Assembly (NCBI GenBank): GCA_964446115.1
Contig: CAYUNE010000025.1
Coordinates: forward strand, 1-52,036
Reading direction: 5' to 3'
DNA from: CAYUNE01 sp964446115
GTDB lineage: Bacteria; Desulfobacterota; Desulfobulbia; Desulfobulbales; Desulfobulbaceae
DNA length: 52,036 nucleotides
Of the stretch, positions 33,031 to 42,096 are shown piece after piece. Under the pieces are notes generated by a model. It saw only the letters and a list, made by a program, of their open reading frames with translations. It made no database searches and had not been told where the DNA came from. Both the position numbers and the translations under genes were made by a program. Numbering within the stretch: position 1 is the first letter of the stretch; each line of letters opens with the position of its first letter.

Positions 33031-36006
33031 TCAGTTGCCGAAAAGGCCCTTGAGCACGCCTTCTATTGCCTTGTCAACCGAGTCTTCAATTCCGTCGGTC
33101 GGCAACTCTTTTTGGGGCGGCGGTGCCTGTTTGTCCGTTGCCTGCGGGGTCGGGGGTTGAGGGTTTTTTCCGTCGCTCCCCAGTCCGGGCAGGTACTTGT
33201 TCAGCTCTTTCCCCAGCCGTTTCTTTACCTCGGCCCCGGCCTTTTCACGCAGCTTGGTGACGGCCTGTTCCTGGAGACCGGCCAGGTCCAGGGTGGGGAT
33301 GGGCTTGGTGACGGTACCGGTGAGTTTCAGCCGAATCTCGGCCCGTCCCTCGGCATCGGTCAGGTATTTGGCCACCGAGGCCTCTTTTTTGAGCCGGGCG
33401 GTGAGCCTGGGCGAGAAACGCAGGGTGATGGGCAGCTCCAGGCTGCCGTCCAGACCGATGGTCCCCCGGGTGGAGAAGTCCACATCATTTCCCCGCATGG
33501 ATGAGTTGAGTTCCAGCAAGCCGTTTGCCAGGCGGATATTACCACCCAGGGTTTTGAAGTCGAGATTTTTCAGTTCATCCAGCCGCAAAAGCGAGGCGAT
33601 GGCAGCGCTGACGGGGGTGGTGCCGAGACGGCCGTTTTCAAGACCATAGGTGCCTTCCAGGTTGAGGGCGTTGCGCATCACCTCCCATTTTTTCCCTTGG
33701 CCCGCGAAGTTCAATACCGTCCTGGCCCGGCCGGTGATGATGCCGGCGGCAGGAATCTCAAGACCGGTGAGGAGTTTGCGGAGCAGCAGGGAGTCGGCGG
33801 AGATGTTTCCCTTGTAGACCGGCTCCGGCGGTCGGAGATCGACGCGGGCATTGCCGCCCAGGCGACCCTCCGCTGTCCGGGCCGTAAAGCTTGTCAGCTG
33901 CAGGATGCCGTTTTTCAGCTCCAGCGGCAGGTGCACTTTTTCCACCGGCAGCTCTTTATAGACGAGCCGGTCTAATTCAATGGTGCCACGGGCCGTTACG
34001 CTGTCGGTGAGCTTTTTGCCTTCACCGGGGCGGCCCCGGCCCTTGAACGTCATCTTGCAGTCCAGGGCGCCCAGGGAAAGGTCGGCCACCTGTTTGCCGA
34101 TACCGGTGACGATTTCCTGAATGACCACCCCGGCAAGGTCGGCCCGACCTGAAAAGGGCAGGTCGCTGCCGCCGATATCCACCCGGAGATCTCCCCTGAT
34201 GCGACCGCCTGCGGTAGCAGCCGAGTAATTCCTGATTTCCAGCCGGTTGTCTTTCAGGTGCAACGGCAAATTCAGTTCATTGATCTGCAGTTCCCGGTAG
34301 ACAACCCGGTCCATGGCAAGGGTGCCGTCCGCCGCCAGGGTATCGGTTAGCTTTCCATCACCGGTCCGCCCTTTGGCCGGTCGGGCCGCGCCGCTGTAAG
34401 AGAGGGTCCCCTGCAATCGTCCCAGGGTGACATCGGCCACCGGTTTTTCCAGAGCCGTGAGCAGGTCCTGCACATCAAGGCCTGCAATATAGGTTGTGCC
34501 GGAAAACGGCATATTCCCGGCCAGAAGATTGAGTTGCAGATCAGTGGTGAGGGTGCCGCCCGCCACGGTCAAGCTCATCTTCTTGAGTGTGGCCCTACCG
34601 CCGGAAAGGGAAAAGGGGGCGCTGATGGCGGTGATTGCCAGGTTACGATGGAGGATTGAATCCATCCGTGCCGTTCCCCGGGCCGACAGGGCGGTCAGGG
34701 GATTTTTTCGTTTCCCGCCGGCCAGCGGTCCGGCAACGTTGACGTGGATGTCGCATCTGCCGGGTTGGGTATCGGCCAGGGAGATTCCCATTGCCTGCAG
34801 CAGGTTGTTGAGATCGACTCCCTTGATGTCCACTGTGCTTCTGAGCATCATTTGGGGTCGGCCCAAATCCACGGCCCCATTGCCGCCGATGGTTCCTCCG
34901 GCGACCGTGGAACCGAGATTGTCGATCTGCAGGGTTCCCTCCCGCAGTCGATAATCCAGATGAAAGTCATCAAGGGCAAGATCCCGGTACAGGACCCGTT
35001 TCACCCGGATATTGCCGGCGGCTGTCAGTCCCGCCGGCAGCGTGCCGCCCTTTCCGGCCGCCTTTTTCCCGGTGGTTTTTTTCCCGGCCGCCCCTTGGGT
35101 GGCGGTGGCAACCCGGCCGGAAGCGGCTTTGTCGCCGGGGTCGTCCTTAGCCTGCGCCGCCTTTGACGCCCCTGCCGCCAGGGCAAGGATCTTGTCGATG
35201 TTGAGTTGATCGCCGCTGAGATCGAGTTTGATATCCGGCGATGCGCCCAACCCCGTGACTTCGCCCTTGAGCGCGGCCTCTTCATCGTCCAGCCGCAGGG
35301 CCAGATCATAGTGGAGGGTGTCGGTGGAAAAATCGATCTCTCCCTCCATATGGGGCTTGAGACCGTTGTAAAGGCCGTCGGCGTCAAAGTCCATCGTGCC
35401 CTCATATTTCAGAGCGGCGAGATCCCGCAGGTCCAGCTTCAGCAGCAGGTTTGCCCGGCCGTCCAGATCCGGGATTTCTCCCAGTTCGTCGTGAATGGTA
35501 ATATGGGCATTTTCCAGCCGGATGGCGTCCAGGGTGAGAGCAACGGGCAGAGCCGTGGCCCCGGCAGCGGAGTCGGCGCCGGGCGCCGGTTTTTTTTCAG
35601 CACCCTTTTTCTTCTGCAGCAGAGCCAGGGAGGAATAGTTAAACTCGCCGTTACGGTCGCGGACGAGTCTCACCTCCGGATCCTTGAGCAGTATTTCGCT
35701 CACCGAGAGTTTTCTCCGGAGCAGGTTGGAGAGGTCGTAGCGCAGGATGAAACGATCAACCCTGACAAAATCGGTGGTGCCGTCCGCTTCTTTGAGGAGA
35801 AAGGAGTGTACCGTGATCCCCCGGAAGATGCTGACGTCGATGTCGCCGATCTCAACCGTGCGGCCCAGCTGTTTTTCAGCCTGAGGGATGAGCAGTGCCT
35901 TGATCTTTTCATCCGTCAGATAGGAACGGATAAAAAGGGTCAGCCCGACCACCGCGACCAGCAGGACAAGAGTCGACAGTCCCGCTATTTTGAGTAATGT
36001 TTTCAT
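33031..36006 (-). CDS. AsmA family protein
   Basis: The protein has 991 residues. One N-terminal membrane anchor (about 5-28) is followed by the AsmA domain (VEIGDIDVSIFRGITVHSFLL) and long repeated beta-strand blocks with recurring LxLxxGxLxL-type patterns, then AsmA-like C-terminal motifs (GIIGTRGTIGLDGS-type region near 860). AsmA/YhdP/TamB-type proteins span the periplasm and are thought to carry phospholipids to the outer membrane. A Lys/Gly/Ala-rich low-complexity linker lies near 290-330, and the tail is Pro/Gln-rich. It starts 12 bases after the DUF2959 lipoprotein gene, suggesting an envelope operon. Confidence 0.88.
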   Translation of the reverse strand: MKTLLKIAGLSTLVLLVAVVGLTLFIRSYLTDEKIKALLIPQAEKQLGRTVEIGDIDVSIFRGITVHSFLLKEADGTTDFVRVDRFILRYDLSNLLRRKLSVSEILLKDPEVRLVRDRNGEFNYSSLALLQKKKGAEKKPAPGADSAAGATALPVALTLDAIRLENAHITIHDELGEIPDLDGRANLLLKLDLRDLAALKYEGTMDFDADGLYNGLKPHMEGEIDFSTDTLHYDLALRLDDEEAALKGEVTGLGASPDIKLDLSGDQLNIDKILALAAGASKAAQAKDDPGDKAASGRVATATQGAAGKKTTGKKAAGKGGTLPAGLTAAGNIRVKRVLYRDLALDDFHLDYRLREGTLQIDNLGSTVAGGTIGGNGAVDLGRPQMMLRSTVDIKGVDLNNLLQAMGISLADTQPGRCDIHVNVAGPLAGGKRKNPLTALSARGTARMDSILHRNLAITAISAPFSLSGGRATLKKMSLTVAGGTLTTDLQLNLLAGNMPFSGTTYIAGLDVQDLLTALEKPVADVTLGRLQGTLSYSGAARPAKGRTGDGKLTDTLAADGTLAMDRVVYRELQINELNLPLHLKDNRLEIRNYSAATAGGRIRGDLRVDIGGSDLPFSGRADLAGVVIQEIVTGIGKQVADLSLGALDCKMTFKGRGRPGEGKKLTDSVTARGTIELDRLVYKELPVEKVHLPLELKNGILQLTSFTARTAEGRLGGNARVDLRPPEPVYKGNISADSLLLRKLLTGLEIPAAGIITGRARTVLNFAGQGKKWEVMRNALNLEGTYGLENGRLGTTPVSAAIASLLRLDELKNLDFKTLGGNIRLANGLLELNSSMRGNDVDFSTRGTIGLDGSLELPITLRFSPRLTARLKKEASVAKYLTDAEGRAEIRLKLTGTVTKPIPTLDLAGLQEQAVTKLREKAGAEVKKRLGKELNKYLPGLGSDGKNPQPPTPQATDKQAPPPQKELPTDGIEDSVDKAIEGVLKGLFGN

Positions 36007-36018
36007 GGGATCGTCTCT

Positions 36019-36699
36019 CTATCCCCCGAGTTCGGCGATGAAGGCATCCGATGATTTGATCGACTCGTTCATGCGCTGGATGAGGCTGTCGATCTCACCC
36101 TCGAGCACGGAGAATTCACCCCGCAGGGCGCCGATGGCCCGGGCATTGAGGTTGTGCTTCAGAAAGAGGACATTGTCCCGGAAGGTGCGCAGCACGGGTT
36201 CCATGCTTTTTTCCGCCTTGTGCATGGCGGCCAGCATGCGGCGGTAGCGATCTCTGGTTTCCTCAAGCTGTCGGCGGCTGCTCTCCCGCATCTTGACGTT
36301 CTGATACATGGCCAGCTCCTTCTCCCATTCCGAAAACAGGGCATCGGATACGGATTCCACCTTGCGGATCCGCGTTGATACCTGTTTGGCCGCTTTTTCG
36401 CTGGCCTCATACTCTCCATTGAGTTTTTCATAGGCCTTTTTCAGGTTGCTGTCGCCGATGTTGATGACCGAGGAAAATTGTTCCAGAGCCGATTTGAACT
36501 GCTCCTGGGCCTCACTCTGGGCGTTGCGTGCCTTTTTTACCCGGGAAGTGAGGATATCGCGTTTATGAAAGCCGGCCTTTTCCATGGCATTGTAGTAGGT
36601 GTTGGCGCAGCCGCCGGCAAGCAGCTGCAGCGCGACCAGCAGGGAGAGAAAGAGGCGGCTTGGAGCCGCGGGACGATGGTGAAAATATAGGATGTTCAT
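36019..36699 (-). CDS. DUF2959 family lipoprotein
   Basis: The protein has 226 residues from the ATG at 36699. The N-terminus is a lipoprotein signal with lipobox LAGGC at C31 (LLVALQLLAGGCANTYY). The mature protein is almost all helical and charged, with YNAMEKAGFHKRDIL right after the anchor, the DUF2959 hallmark. Its function is unknown; the coiled-coil makeup suggests a structural envelope role. It sits 12 bases upstream of the AsmA-family gene, and no partner is otherwise evident. Confidence 0.85.
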   Translation of the reverse strand: MNILYFHHRPAAPSRLFLSLLVALQLLAGGCANTYYNAMEKAGFHKRDILTSRVKKARNAQSEAQEQFKSALEQFSSVINIGDSNLKKAYEKLNGEYEASEKAAKQVSTRIRKVESVSDALFSEWEKELAMYQNVKMRESSRRQLEETRDRYRRMLAAMHKAEKSMEPVLRTFRDNVLFLKHNLNARAIGALRGEFSVLEGEIDSLIQRMNESIKSSDAFIAELGG

Positions 36700-37040
36700 G
36701 GGCAGATCCGTTTTGTGAAATTTATTTGCAGTGGCGGTCACATCGCCGCAGGTAAGCACTCAGGCGGCGGCGGGGAGATACCCGCTGATCTCCGGTTTTG
36801 CCGGCCTGTTGTCAACCGCTCATAGTAGTCAACCCAAGTGGGCAAAGCAAGGAGAAATAGCGGCGGAAAAGTTACGTAAATCACACCGCTTTTCTCCATG
36901 CGCCGAAAATTCGCCCCGGCCGCCGGACCGCACTTTTCCCGCTCTTTGCGGTTTTTTATTGACAGGATCCCTTGTGTTGGTATTAAATACTAAATTTTAT
37001 TGTTTTGAAACGATCGAATTTTTTGAAAGGAGACCCTTGC
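36700..37040. other. divergent promoter region of the lipoprotein and rplU
   Basis: No gene is recognised here. A weak hairpin with a T tract on the plus strand (ACCGCA 36927-36932, TGCGGT 36947-36952, T run to 36957) comes just before the rplU promoter. L21 leaders in other bacteria can be autoregulated, but no known leader structure was recognised. Confidence 0.4.
36959..36986 (+). promoter_or_regulatory. sigma-70 promoter of rplU-rpmA
   Basis: TTGACA (36959-36964), a 16-base spacer and TATTAA (36981-36986) lie 54 bases upstream of the L21 start. The perfect -35 box suits a strongly expressed ribosomal protein operon. Confidence 0.6.
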
Positions 37041-37352
37041 ATGTATGCCATATTGCGGACCGGCGGAAAACAGTACCAGGTGGAGGCCGGCGACTCTGTA
37101 CGAGTGGAAAAACTGCCCGGCGAGGTGGGCGACACCATCGAGCTTGACGATATCCTCATGGTTGCCGACGGCGAGAGTGTCACCATTGGTCGCCCCCAGG
37201 TCGAGGGTGCCAGGGTGAAGGCCAGAATCGCCGAGCAGGGCAGGGCGAAAAAGGTGATCGTCTTCAAGAAAAAACGGCGTCAGGGATACCGCGTCAAGCG
37301 TGGCCACCGGCAGCCGTTTACCACCCTGGTTATCGAGGAGATCGCGGTTTAG
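37041..37352 (+). CDS. rplU: 50S ribosomal protein L21
   Basis: The protein has 103 residues from the ATG at 37041 (MYAILRTGGKQYQVEAGD), the standard L21 start; GAAAGGAG lies upstream. KKKRRQGYRVKRGHRQPFT near the C-terminus is the RNA-binding hallmark. L21 binds 23S rRNA. It is followed by rpmA and obgE, the order conserved in most bacteria. Confidence 0.98.
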   Translation: MYAILRTGGKQYQVEAGDSVRVEKLPGEVGDTIELDDILMVADGESVTIGRPQVEGARVKARIAEQGRAKKVIVFKKKRRQGYRVKRGHRQPFTTLVIEEIAV

Positions 37353-37433
37353 ACGGAAGGCGGGAGCCGCGTATTTTTCCCCACCCGGTATGCTTGCCGG
37401 GACATGTGAGAAGAGACACGAGAGAGGTACACC

Positions 37434-37688
37434 ATGGCACATAAAAAGGCAGGCGGCAGTTCCAGGAACGGCCGCGACAGCGCTGGACAGCGTCGGGGCG
37501 TCAAGATGTTCGGCGGCCAGAAGGTCAAGGCCGGCAACATAATCGTCCGGCAGTTGGGGACCAGGATCCATCCGGGCGCCAATGTCGGCTGCGGCAGGGA
37601 TTACACCCTGTTTTCCAAGATCGACGGCGTCATCAAGTTTGAAAAGTTCGGCCGCGGCCGCAAACGGGTGAGCGTGTATCCGTCCTAG
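37434..37688 (+). CDS. rpmA: 50S ribosomal protein L27
   Basis: The protein has 84 residues, the usual length. It starts MAHKKAGGSSRNGRDSAGQR, the proteobacterial L27 N-terminus that reaches the peptidyl transferase centre without N-terminal processing. GVKMFGG and GRDYTLFSKIDGVIKF are also standard. It ends 90 bases before the intrinsic terminator at 37779. Confidence 0.98.
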   Translation: MAHKKAGGSSRNGRDSAGQRRGVKMFGGQKVKAGNIIVRQLGTRIHPGANVGCGRDYTLFSKIDGVIKFEKFGRGRKRVSVYPS

Positions 37689-37778
37689 TTTTCGCAGGGA
37701 CAACATCCCGGGCATGCCGCCTTTTCAGCATCGCTTTTGACCGCGGAACTCCTGCGGAGACGAGAAGCGATACTCGGA

Positions 37779-37814
37779 CTCGACCTCAACATGTTGAAGG
37801 TCGAGTTTTTTTTT
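37779..37814 (+). terminator. rho-independent terminator after rpmA
   Basis: CTCGACCT (37779-37786) pairs with AGGTCGAG (37798-37805), with further AACA/TGTT pairing inside, followed by T9 (37806-37814). It separates the ribosomal protein genes from obgE, which starts 38 bases later and would depend on read-through or its own promoter. Confidence 0.92.
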
Positions 37815-37852
37815 CGTATTTTTTCTGTACATAATGGGAGTGGATATCCGTC

Positions 37853-38863
37853 ATGGCCTTTGTCGATGAAGCCACGTTTTATGTCAAGGCCGGTGACGGC
37901 GGCAACGGCTGCGTCAGTTTCCGGCGGGAAAGGTTTGTGCCCAAGGGAGGCCCGGACGGCGGACACGGCGGCAAAGGAGGCGATGTCTACCTTGTGGTCG
38001 ACAGCAGCAAAAATTCGCTGCTGGATTTTCGCTACCGTTCCCATTTCAAGGCCCAGCGGGGTCAACACGGTTCCGGCCGCGACCGCCACGGCCGCAAGGG
38101 CAAAGATACCGTTATTCCGGTGCCCCCGGGCTCGGTGATCAGCGATGTCGAAAGCGGCGAGCTGCTCGGCGATCTCACCGTTGCCGGGCAACGGTTGCTG
38201 GTGGCCCGGGGCGGCGCCGGCGGTTTCGGCAACACCCGTTTTGCCACCAGCACCAACCGGGCCCCCCGCAAGGCAACGCCGGGCAAACCCGGACAGGAGC
38301 GCCGGCTGCGTATCGAGTTGAAACTGCTGGCGGATATCGGCCTCATCGGCCTGCCCAACGGAGGCAAATCGACCCTGCTTTCCCGCCTGTCAGCCGCTAA
38401 TCCCAAGGTGGCGCCCTATCCCTTCACCACCCTGGTTCCCCAGCTCGGGGTCCTCAATCTTCCCCATACGGATCCCTGTATCATTGCCGATATCCCCGGC
38501 CTCATAGAAGGGGCCCACGAGGGTGTCGGGCTTGGCCACAAGTTTCTGCGCCATATTGAACGGACCGCGATTCTCGTACAGGTGATCGATTGTTCCAGCG
38601 GCCGGGAGCAGGTCATCGACGACTATGGGGTCATCGACAGGGAGCTGGCATGCTATGACGATAACCTGGTTTCCCGGCAACGCCTGATACTGCTCAACAA
38701 GATCGATATCGCCTCCCGGGAATCCGTAGCCCGTCTGGTGGAACATTTTCAGCATCTGGGCAAGCGGGTGCTTGCCGTTTCCGCCAAAACAGGGTTGAAT
38801 ATCGATCACCTCAAGGAGGTGTTGGCGGAAATGATCGAGGACGCAGGCGCGGAAACGGAATAA
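37853..38863 (+). CDS. obgE: GTPase ObgE/CgtA
   Basis: The protein has 336 residues. The Obg fold is Gly-rich (GDGGNGCVSFRRERFVPKGG at the N-terminus), and the G domain begins near 158 with GLPNGGKS (G1, with Gly where Ala is usual), a switch region and DIPGLIEGAHEGVGLG (G3), then NKID. Obg works in 50S ribosome assembly and the stringent response. The C-terminal variable domain is short. Its stop TAA shares its last base with the proB ATG. Confidence 0.96.
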   Translation: MAFVDEATFYVKAGDGGNGCVSFRRERFVPKGGPDGGHGGKGGDVYLVVDSSKNSLLDFRYRSHFKAQRGQHGSGRDRHGRKGKDTVIPVPPGSVISDVESGELLGDLTVAGQRLLVARGGAGGFGNTRFATSTNRAPRKATPGKPGQERRLRIELKLLADIGLIGLPNGGKSTLLSRLSAANPKVAPYPFTTLVPQLGVLNLPHTDPCIIADIPGLIEGAHEGVGLGHKFLRHIERTAILVQVIDCSSGREQVIDDYGVIDRELACYDDNLVSRQRLILLNKIDIASRESVARLVEHFQHLGKRVLAVSAKTGLNIDHLKEVLAEMIEDAGAETE

Positions 38864-40059
38864 TGACTTTTCAGATAAACAGGGAGGAGGGACTCTTTCA
38901 GCGGCAGACCCTTTTCGACCAGGCCCGCCGCGTGGTTGTCAAGGTGGGCAGTGCCGTGCTCACCGGAGAAAACGGCCTGGATCCTGAGGTAATCGGCAAC
39001 CTGGCGCGGCAGCTCTCCTTTCTCTGCAAAAGCGGCCGCGAGGTCATTTTGGTGAGTTCCGGAGCCGTTTCCGCCGGCCGCCGGAAACTGGGACTGCGGG
39101 ACGGCGGCAACGGCGATCTCAAGGTCAAGCAGGCCCTGGCCGCCGTGGGCCAGGGATTGTTGATGCAGGCCTATGAACAGCGATTCCAGGAATATGGCCA
39201 GGGGGTTGCCCAGATTCTTCTCACCCACGACGATCTGTCCCGCCGTCACCGCTATCTCAATATCCGCAACACCATCCTGACGCTCTTCCAGTTCGGCGTA
39301 CTGCCCATTGTCAACGAAAACGACACGGTTTCGGTGGAAGAGTTGCGCCTGGGCGACAATGACACCCTGGCCGCCATGATCACCAACATGATCGAGGCGG
39401 ATATGCTGATTCTGCTCAGTGACGTCGAAGGCCTCTATGCCCGGGATCCCGCCGCTGGTCCGGAAAACGGCGGCGGCGACCTGGTGTACACCGTTGCCGA
39501 AATCACCGAGGAGATCAGGGAGATGGCCGGCTACAGCAAAAGCGCCATGGGAACGGGCGGTATGCGCAGCAAAATCGAGGCGGCCCGCATGGTCGCCGCC
39601 TGCGGCGGCAGTTCCTTCATCGGCTCCGGGCGCACGCCCGATATCCTCAAACGTCTCTTTTCAGGGGAGATGACCGGTACCTTTTTTCTGCCGCGGCCCG
39701 ACAGGATGAAAACCCGCAAACACTGGATCGCCCATGTGTTGCGGCCCGAGGGATATCTGGTGCTTGATGCCGGCGCCTGCACCGCCCTGCGCGAGCGCGG
39801 CAAGAGCCTCTTGCCCTCCGGGATCAGGGAGGTGCGCGGCGATTTCGATGTCGGCGCTCCGGTGCACTGTCTTGATGAAAACGGCACGGCGGTCGCCGCC
39901 GGGCTCTGCAATTACGCGGCGCGGGATATCGACCGTATCAAGGGAGTCAAAAGTAGTGAAATCAAAACCATTTTAGGGTATAAGGACAGCGATGTGGTGA
40001 TCCACCGTGACAACCTCATGACCCTGGAGAACGACAACCGCGGCTCGGCACGCCGGTGA
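38863..40059 (+). CDS. proB: glutamate 5-kinase
   Basis: The protein has 398 residues, slightly longer than the usual ~370 because of an N-terminal extension (MTFQINREEGLFQRQTLFDQ). The amino acid kinase domain has VVKVGSAVLTGENG, VSSGAVSAGRRKLGL and NENDTVSVEEL, and a PUA domain covers the last ~100 residues. It makes gamma-glutamyl phosphate, the first step to proline. The start overlaps the obgE stop, and proA follows 17 bases later. Confidence 0.96.
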   Translation: MTFQINREEGLFQRQTLFDQARRVVVKVGSAVLTGENGLDPEVIGNLARQLSFLCKSGREVILVSSGAVSAGRRKLGLRDGGNGDLKVKQALAAVGQGLLMQAYEQRFQEYGQGVAQILLTHDDLSRRHRYLNIRNTILTLFQFGVLPIVNENDTVSVEELRLGDNDTLAAMITNMIEADMLILLSDVEGLYARDPAAGPENGGGDLVYTVAEITEEIREMAGYSKSAMGTGGMRSKIEAARMVAACGGSSFIGSGRTPDILKRLFSGEMTGTFFLPRPDRMKTRKHWIAHVLRPEGYLVLDAGACTALRERGKSLLPSGIREVRGDFDVGAPVHCLDENGTAVAAGLCNYAARDIDRIKGVKSSEIKTILGYKDSDVVIHRDNLMTLENDNRGSARR

Positions 40060-40076
40060 GGAGAAGGGAGGAGATT

Positions 40077-41342
40077 ATGGACCAGGCTGCTCTTGAAAAA
40101 AGCGTAGTGGAAATGGCACAAAAGGCCCGCCGGGCGTCCCGGGGGCTGGCAACCCTGTCCACGGGTGTGAAAAACGATGTCCTGCTTGCCATGGCCAGGG
40201 CGCTGAAAGCGGAACGTGAACTCATCACAGCGCAAAACGAGAAAGATCTGGCGGCGGGCCGGGAGAAAGGGCTCTCCGCGGCCATGCTCGACCGGCTGGC
40301 GCTCACCGACAAGGTGATCGACTCCATGGTGCGGGGACTCAAAGAGGTGGCTGCCCTGCCCGATCCCGTCGGCGAGATCTCTGAGATGAAAAAACGGCCC
40401 AGCGGCATCCAGGTGGGGCGCATGCGGGTCCCCCTGGGCGTGGTGGGAATGATCTATGAATCACGGCCCAATGTCACCGTCGATGCCGCCGCCCTCTGCC
40501 TCAAGGCCGGCAATGCGGTGCTGCTGCGCGGCGGCTCCGAGGCCATTCATTCCAACCTGGCCCTGGCCGAGATTTTTCAGAAAACCCTTGCCGCCCACGG
40601 AGTCGACGGCGACTCCGTTCAGGTGATCCCCATGACCGACCGGGCCGCGGTGCAGGTAATGCTGGCCCAGGAGGAGTGCATCGACCTCATCATCCCCCGG
40701 GGCGGCGAAGGTCTCATCCGTTTTGTGGCCGGGACGTCACGGATCCCCGTTCTCAAGCATTACAAGGGGGTCTGCCACGCCTACATCGACGCCGACGCCG
40801 ATCTGGAGATGGCGATCAACATCGTCATGAACGGTAAGACCCAGCGGCCCGGTGTCTGCAATGCCCTGGAAGGACTGCTGGTGAACAGAGAAATTGCCGC
40901 TGCCTTTCTGCCGCCGGTTGCCGAAAAACTGACGGCTGCCGGGGTCCGGTTGCGGGGCTGTGGTCGCAGCCGGGAAATCGTCCCCACCATGTCGGCGGCA
41001 TCGGAAGATGACTGGGGGTGCGAGTTTCTCGATCTGATCCTTGCCGTGAAGGTGGTTGACGATATGGAAGGTGCCGTCCGCCATATCGAACGCTACGGTT
41101 CCCGGCATACCGAGACCATTGTCACCGATTCTTATGGGAACGCCCAGGAGTTTCTGCGAAGGGTGGATGCCTCGGCGGTTATGGTCAACGCCTCGACCCG
41201 TTTCAATGACGGCGGCGAGTTCGGGCTGGGAGCTGAAATCGGCATCAGCACCACCAAACTCCATGCCTATGGTCCCATGGGCCTGGAGGAGCTGACCACC
41301 CGCAAATTCATTGTCTGCGGCCGGGGGGAGGTACGGGTCTGA
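40077..41342 (+). CDS. proA: glutamate-5-semialdehyde dehydrogenase
   Basis: The protein has 421 residues from the ATG at 40077, which has GGGAGGAG upstream; a frame open to 40056 overlaps proB. PLGVVGMIYESRPNVTVDAAAL and the catalytic Cys region (NGKTQRPGVCNALEGLLV) are typical ProA. It reduces gamma-glutamyl phosphate to the semialdehyde with NADPH. proB and proA form one unit, and nadD starts 4 bases after the stop. Confidence 0.97.
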   Translation: MDQAALEKSVVEMAQKARRASRGLATLSTGVKNDVLLAMARALKAERELITAQNEKDLAAGREKGLSAAMLDRLALTDKVIDSMVRGLKEVAALPDPVGEISEMKKRPSGIQVGRMRVPLGVVGMIYESRPNVTVDAAALCLKAGNAVLLRGGSEAIHSNLALAEIFQKTLAAHGVDGDSVQVIPMTDRAAVQVMLAQEECIDLIIPRGGEGLIRFVAGTSRIPVLKHYKGVCHAYIDADADLEMAINIVMNGKTQRPGVCNALEGLLVNREIAAAFLPPVAEKLTAAGVRLRGCGRSREIVPTMSAASEDDWGCEFLDLILAVKVVDDMEGAVRHIERYGSRHTETIVTDSYGNAQEFLRRVDASAVMVNASTRFNDGGEFGLGAEIGISTTKLHAYGPMGLEELTTRKFIVCGRGEVRV

Positions 41343-41346
41343 GACG

Positions 41347-42096
41347 ATGAGCCCCGCCTTGGCGCAGAGCCCGAACGCTGCGGCGCCCAGCTTTCATACC
41401 GGGGAACGGATCGGACTGTTCGGCGGCACCTTCGACCCGGTGCATAATGGGCATCTGCAGATCGCCTTGGGGGTCCGGCGTCGCTATTGCCTGGAGAGAG
41501 TGATCTTTCTTCCCGCCCTGCAACCACCTCATAAAGAAAGGGAAATCACCCCCTTCCATCATCGGGTGGGCATGCTTGCCGCCGCGCTTCGCGGTCTGCC
41601 CGCCATGGAGATTTCGCAGCTTGAAGCCCGGCGCCGGGGACCGTCCTACACCTATGATACCCTGCGGGCCGTACGCCGGGAATTTGGAGATGAGTCGCAT
41701 TATTTTCTGATCATCGGTGCCGACTCCTTTGCGGAGATTCATCTCTGGTACCGCTTCAGACGGCTGCTTGCCGAGGTCGATCTCATCGTCGCCGCCCGGC
41801 CGGACTATCCCCTTGACCTGTTGCAGAGGCAATTTGAGCGGTTGCGACCCGCCGTCTATGACTACCGGGAGGAGGATTGTTCCTGGTACTGCGCCGCCAC
41901 CGGGCGTTCCATCCACTACTTTGGTGAAGCGGTCAACCCGGTTTCCTCGTCCGTCATCCGCGAACGGATCGGTAAGGGTGCCGCCATCGACGACCTGGTA
42001 CCCATGGCGGTGCACGCCTATATCCGGCACCACCGCCTCTACCGAAAATTCTCCTCCGCCGGCTCCCCTGCAGCCCAAACCGCACCGCTGCCGTGA
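41347..42096 (+). CDS. nadD: nicotinate-mononucleotide adenylyltransferase
   Basis: The protein has 249 residues from the ATG at 41347. The nucleotidyltransferase HxGH-type motif lies in GLFGGTFDPVHNGHLQIA, and the ISSTxxR-like end reads VSSSVIRERIGKG. It adenylates NaMN in NAD synthesis. An N-terminal stretch of about 20 residues before the conserved start is likely non-essential. The stop overlaps the GTG start of the next gene (GTGA). Confidence 0.93.
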   Translation: MSPALAQSPNAAAPSFHTGERIGLFGGTFDPVHNGHLQIALGVRRRYCLERVIFLPALQPPHKEREITPFHHRVGMLAAALRGLPAMEISQLEARRRGPSYTYDTLRAVRREFGDESHYFLIIGADSFAEIHLWYRFRRLLAEVDLIVAARPDYPLDLLQRQFERLRPAVYDYREEDCSWYCAATGRSIHYFGEAVNPVSSSVIRERIGKGAAIDDLVPMAVHAYIRHHRLYRKFSSAGSPAAQTAPLP